DNA of 64,000 nucleotides. It comes from G963556115 sp963666605 (GTDB taxonomy: Bacteria > Planctomycetota > SZUA-567). Within the stretch, counting starts at the first letter, position 1; each line of letters begins with the position of its first letter. This document shows, piece by piece, positions 61,494 through 64,000 of this stretch. The stretch covers positions 1,922,001-1,986,000 of the forward strand of contig OZ223208.1 in NCBI GenBank assembly GCA_965140405.1. Direction: 5' to 3'. The notes below the pieces were generated by a model that was not told where the DNA came from, ran no database searches, and was given only the letters and a program-made list of their open reading frames with translations. The translations under genes and the position numbers were made by a program.

Positions 61494-63479
61494 TTACTCC
61501 TGTTTCTTCAAGTGTATTCCTGCTAATGTCTGCTCATTGAGCCAATCACTATATATATTTTCTATATATAAATTTTCAATTGTTATTTTACGATGATTCT
61601 CTATCAAATTAATTTTCAGTGAGTTGTTCTCTTTGAAATTTGATACAGCTTTTAAAGATTCATTACTTAGGCGTGCTCGCTCAAATGTCTCTTGAGGAAT
61701 ATTACTTATATTTAGTTGCAATTGAAGACTATCTTCTCCAATTTTATATAATTTTCCTTGAAGATTACCTAGTTCTTTGCTTTCTGCGTCAATGGAACTC
61801 AGCCTGATCTTGTCATCAGTACTTGTTTCATAGGTTACAGATAAAGTGTCAAAAGTAATTTCAGAGAATGAATCGATAAGATCGGTGCTTGCTTCTGTTA
61901 AAGAAATATCTGGTTTTCGGCAGAGCTTATTCAGACGGTTTAAATTTATAGGAAGTTGGGAAAGGGCGCTGACAGCTTCACCACTACTCAGAGTTGGGAG
62001 GACAACATCCTCAAGGTGCAGTTGAACCTTTATTGCATCTTCGGTGTTATCGTTATCACTTCGTTGATAGAGTAGAGCAATTTCACCACTACCTCTTTTT
62101 GGAGTGCAGTCGAGAACATGCGGTAGATTTTTTGAAAATTTCAGCAAGGTGTCAGCAGCATCCTTAATCTCAAGGGTTGCCATTACTGTCTTCGGTAGCC
62201 TAGAATTAGTTAATGATATGTCTCTGGCAAGAAGTGTAAGCTTTCCTGAAGCGATATTACCGTCAAGCGATATATCTGTTGTGCCGGTACTCGACTTTAT
62301 AACATTGAATACGGCTTCGCCAATATCAAAATTAGCAAGTAATGCTGAAGAGGCTACAGCATGCATAGCCGGAAAGTTGTTAATGAAATAATTTAGCCAA
62401 TCAGAATCGGATCCAGCTAGCAAATCATCGATATTTATTTTTGAAAAGTATAACTTAAGCGGTTCCCATTTTCCTTCTGGTGAACTCTGAGCCTTTATCG
62501 TAAGTAGTTGTGTATGGTTATAACTAAGTTCAATAAAATAGTATTCTGGCTTGGTTAGGAATGATCGGTTGGTGCTCACTCTTGTTTCAAAAAAACCAGG
62601 CATACTTGGAATCGTAAGATTTTCAGCTTGTCCGTTAAATACTATTGCGTTACCTATAGTTGTAATGTTACCTGTAAGGTTTAGCCCGGTTGGTAGCTTT
62701 GGCAGTATCGGTATAATCATATTTAAAGTTGTGGCCGGTACGTCTTCCAGCGCTATATCACAACTGATGATCTCTTTAGAAGCTTTGTTGACCATAAGGT
62801 TTCGTACATATATATTTGATTTGTAATTCTTTTCTACACCATTGTGGCTTGTGTTGAATTTGCAGTTTTTTGATGAACTCTTTAATATAATGTTATCATT
62901 CTTTAGTTGTAACCTTCCACTGATTGGGATTGTTGCAGAAATTCCAGATACTTTGGCTTTTACGATGCAGTTCATCAAAATAAAGTCTATGCTGGCTATA
63001 TCAATATTTGGTACAAAATTTGGATTTGGGAGGTTTGTTGTTGGGTTGATAGATGCAAAATTATATGTACCATCAGACATCTGCTCTATATTAAGAAGAC
63101 CATCACGAATCTGTACAATAGGTTCAGCACTTACTCCACCAAATAAGGAGTAGAAGTTTGAACTAGCTCTTATCGTATCTACTGAAATAAGCGGGAGTAT
63201 ATAGCTAGGGTTTGGGCTTGCTATTTCAAATTCATGTATATATAAATCTGTACGCCAATCACTACGTAGGGCAGTATCGGTATGGTCGATATCAACATAT
63301 GTTGCATAATTTAATGAGCCTTCAAACCAATCCTTGACCTCTTGTTCAATGGCACGTTGATCAACAATTTCTGATACCAAGCTTATGAAAATAAAGTACA
63401 TAGCTATGATAGCTGAAATGATTACAAGTCGCCGAAGAGGGCGGAAGCTCTTTAGTCGCTTGAGTGTCTTCGTAAACAT
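61494..63479 (-). CDS. AsmA-like membrane-anchored protein
   Basis: The 661-residue protein has a basic N-terminus, a single transmembrane helix (about 19-40) and a long, beta-rich periplasmic part. Segments such as ISVDTIRASSNFYSLFGGVS and VQIRDGLLNIEQMSDGTYNF resemble the start of AsmA/DUF748-type proteins, which bridge the envelope and are linked to lipid traffic. The rest repeats similar beta segments without clear motifs. Family membership is likely but not certain. It is the upstream gene of a tight pair with the S2P protease. Confidence 0.65.
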   Translation of the reverse strand: MFTKTLKRLKSFRPLRRLVIISAIIAMYFIFISLVSEIVDQRAIEQEVKDWFEGSLNYATYVDIDHTDTALRSDWRTDLYIHEFEIASPNPSYILPLISVDTIRASSNFYSLFGGVSAEPIVQIRDGLLNIEQMSDGTYNFASINPTTNLPNPNFVPNIDIASIDFILMNCIVKAKVSGISATIPISGRLQLKNDNIILKSSSKNCKFNTSHNGVEKNYKSNIYVRNLMVNKASKEIISCDIALEDVPATTLNMIIPILPKLPTGLNLTGNITTIGNAIVFNGQAENLTIPSMPGFFETRVSTNRSFLTKPEYYFIELSYNHTQLLTIKAQSSPEGKWEPLKLYFSKINIDDLLAGSDSDWLNYFINNFPAMHAVASSALLANFDIGEAVFNVIKSSTGTTDISLDGNIASGKLTLLARDISLTNSRLPKTVMATLEIKDAADTLLKFSKNLPHVLDCTPKRGSGEIALLYQRSDNDNTEDAIKVQLHLEDVVLPTLSSGEAVSALSQLPINLNRLNKLCRKPDISLTEASTDLIDSFSEITFDTLSVTYETSTDDKIRLSSIDAESKELGNLQGKLYKIGEDSLQLQLNISNIPQETFERARLSNESLKAVSNFKENNSLKINLIENHRKITIENLYIENIYSDWLNEQTLAGIHLKKQE

Positions 63480-63683
63480 AATTTATATTATATCATTTTT
63501 ATCTTATATTTACTCTAGAATTTTAAAAAATGCGGACTATAATAAACGCCATACAGAATAAATATGAGTAGTTTATTTGCTCTCTTTGATTTGTTATATG
63601 TATATCGATAATAATATATAGATATATATTTACTTATATGTGAAAGGGTTACGAGGTTTTTCTATAACTTTCGAACTTTTTAC

Positions 63684-63712
63684 TTGACCCAAATACCAAA
63701 AAGTAGCATAAT
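63684..63712 (+). promoter_or_regulatory. Predicted promoter for serC, in the 305-base divergent spacer
   Basis: TTGACC at 63684-63689 and CATAAT at 63707-63712 have a 17-base spacer. The start near 63719 gives a 66-base leader. I see nothing else in 63480-63784. Confidence 0.6.
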
Positions 63713-63784
63713 CAGGCTATAGAGAAAAAAATACTTAAACCTTGTGGTTTGAGATAAAACTTAATTTGATGTTGAAAGGGAATC

Positions 63785-64000
63785 ATGGAAAGAGTATTCA
63801 ATTTTGGCGCCGGTCCGGCTGCATTACCATTACCTGTACTTGAAAAAGCACAAAAAGATCTATTAAACTTCAATGGTTCTGGAATGTCCATAATGGAAAT
63901 GTCCCATAGAAGCCCTGCATACCAAGAGGTAATTGATGCTGCAAATGCTGGTATTCGCAAAATCATGAATGTAAGTGATGATTACGAGGTACTATTCCTT
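63785..64000 (+). CDS. serC: Phosphoserine aminotransferase, 3' part beyond window
   Basis: The first 72 residues are in the window. SerC makes phosphoserine from 3-phosphohydroxypyruvate using PLP and glutamate. The N-terminus ERVFNFGAGPAALPLPVLEKA and GSGMSIMEMSHRSPAYQEVI are strongly diagnostic of SerC, including the residues GPA and HRS that contact substrate. An AAAGGGA site precedes the ATG. The active-site lysine lies beyond the window edge. Confidence 0.95.
   Translation, partial: MERVFNFGAGPAALPLPVLEKAQKDLLNFNGSGMSIMEMSHRSPAYQEVIDAANAGIRKIMNVSDDYEVLFL

Noticed and set aside
63712..63966. 84-codon minus-strand ORF over serC
   Set aside because: It covers the unmistakable SerC N-terminus on the plus strand and has no supporting signal.
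1..64000. CRISPR arrays, tRNA or rRNA genes, transposases, integrases, prophage genes
   Set aside because: I looked for spaced repeats, tRNA-like folds in gaps and typical mobile-element proteins and found none. The only tandem repeat is the coding one in batC.

Overview
The window is a gene-dense, AT-rich piece of a bacterial chromosome with about 50 protein genes. I see no rRNA, tRNA, insertion sequence, phage or CRISPR. Lipoprotein signal peptides, KdsC (Kdo pathway), a large OstA/LptA-like protein and an ExbB/ExbD-type motor point to a Gram-negative with lipopolysaccharide. A complete Bat operon, a recC-recB-recD operon, a GH3-family protein, LarB and a 1025-residue secreted protein whose N-terminus reads 'DLDGNGWPDFW' remind me of the PVC group (Planctomycetes/Lentisphaerae). 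That placement is inference only.

Layout. 1-3.4 kb (minus): 5'-truncated 2-oxoacid dehydrogenase E2, nnrD, larB and an XRE/S24-like regulator. 3.6-5.6 kb: leuC-leuD. 5.7-14 kb: TPR and PEGA lipoproteins, the large secreted protein, GH3 and a membrane protein. 14-17 kb: der, a pteridine-reductase-type SDR and folE. 17-26 kb: recC-recB-recD. 26-34 kb: topA, an ExbB/ExbD pair, tatA, pcrA/uvrD, umuC and an unknown gene. 34-39 kb: lipoprotein cyclophilin, an unknown small gene, manA, a tandem HtrA-like protein that seems to have lost its catalytic residues, a missed 46-residue membrane ORF and rbfA. 39-41.5 kb: a glutaredoxin-like gene, then lexA-recA with a putative SOS operator. 41.7-47.3 kb: a TIM-barrel isomerase, kdsC, ostA-like and a TPR gene. 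47.3-50.7 kb: a possible gene remnant, recQ and a response regulator fused to a degenerate histidine kinase. 51-60.4 kb: moxR, DUF58, a membrane lipoprotein and batA-batB-batC-batD-batE. 60.5-64 kb: a site-2 protease, an AsmA-like protein and the start of serC.

Three themes connect the genes. DNA repair is heavily represented (RecBCD, PcrA/UvrD, RecQ, UmuC, LexA, RecA, TopA). Envelope biogenesis is second (KdsC, OstA-like, ExbBD, TatA, AsmA-like, S2P, Bat complex). The third is a set of proteins that keep a fold but lose catalytic residues: the XRE/S24 regulator, both HtrA-like domains, and the histidine-kinase half of the hybrid regulator.

The strongest oddities are a 30-unit 9-bp coding minisatellite in batC, a one-base frameshift splitting batD at a T6 run, a predicted leaderless transcript for the 1025-residue gene, the tandem HtrA-like pseudoprotease preceded by an unannotated small membrane ORF, an E2 lacking a peripheral subunit-binding domain, and a FolM/PTR1-type reductase paired with folE. 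Nothing here is clearly a new defence or mobile system.
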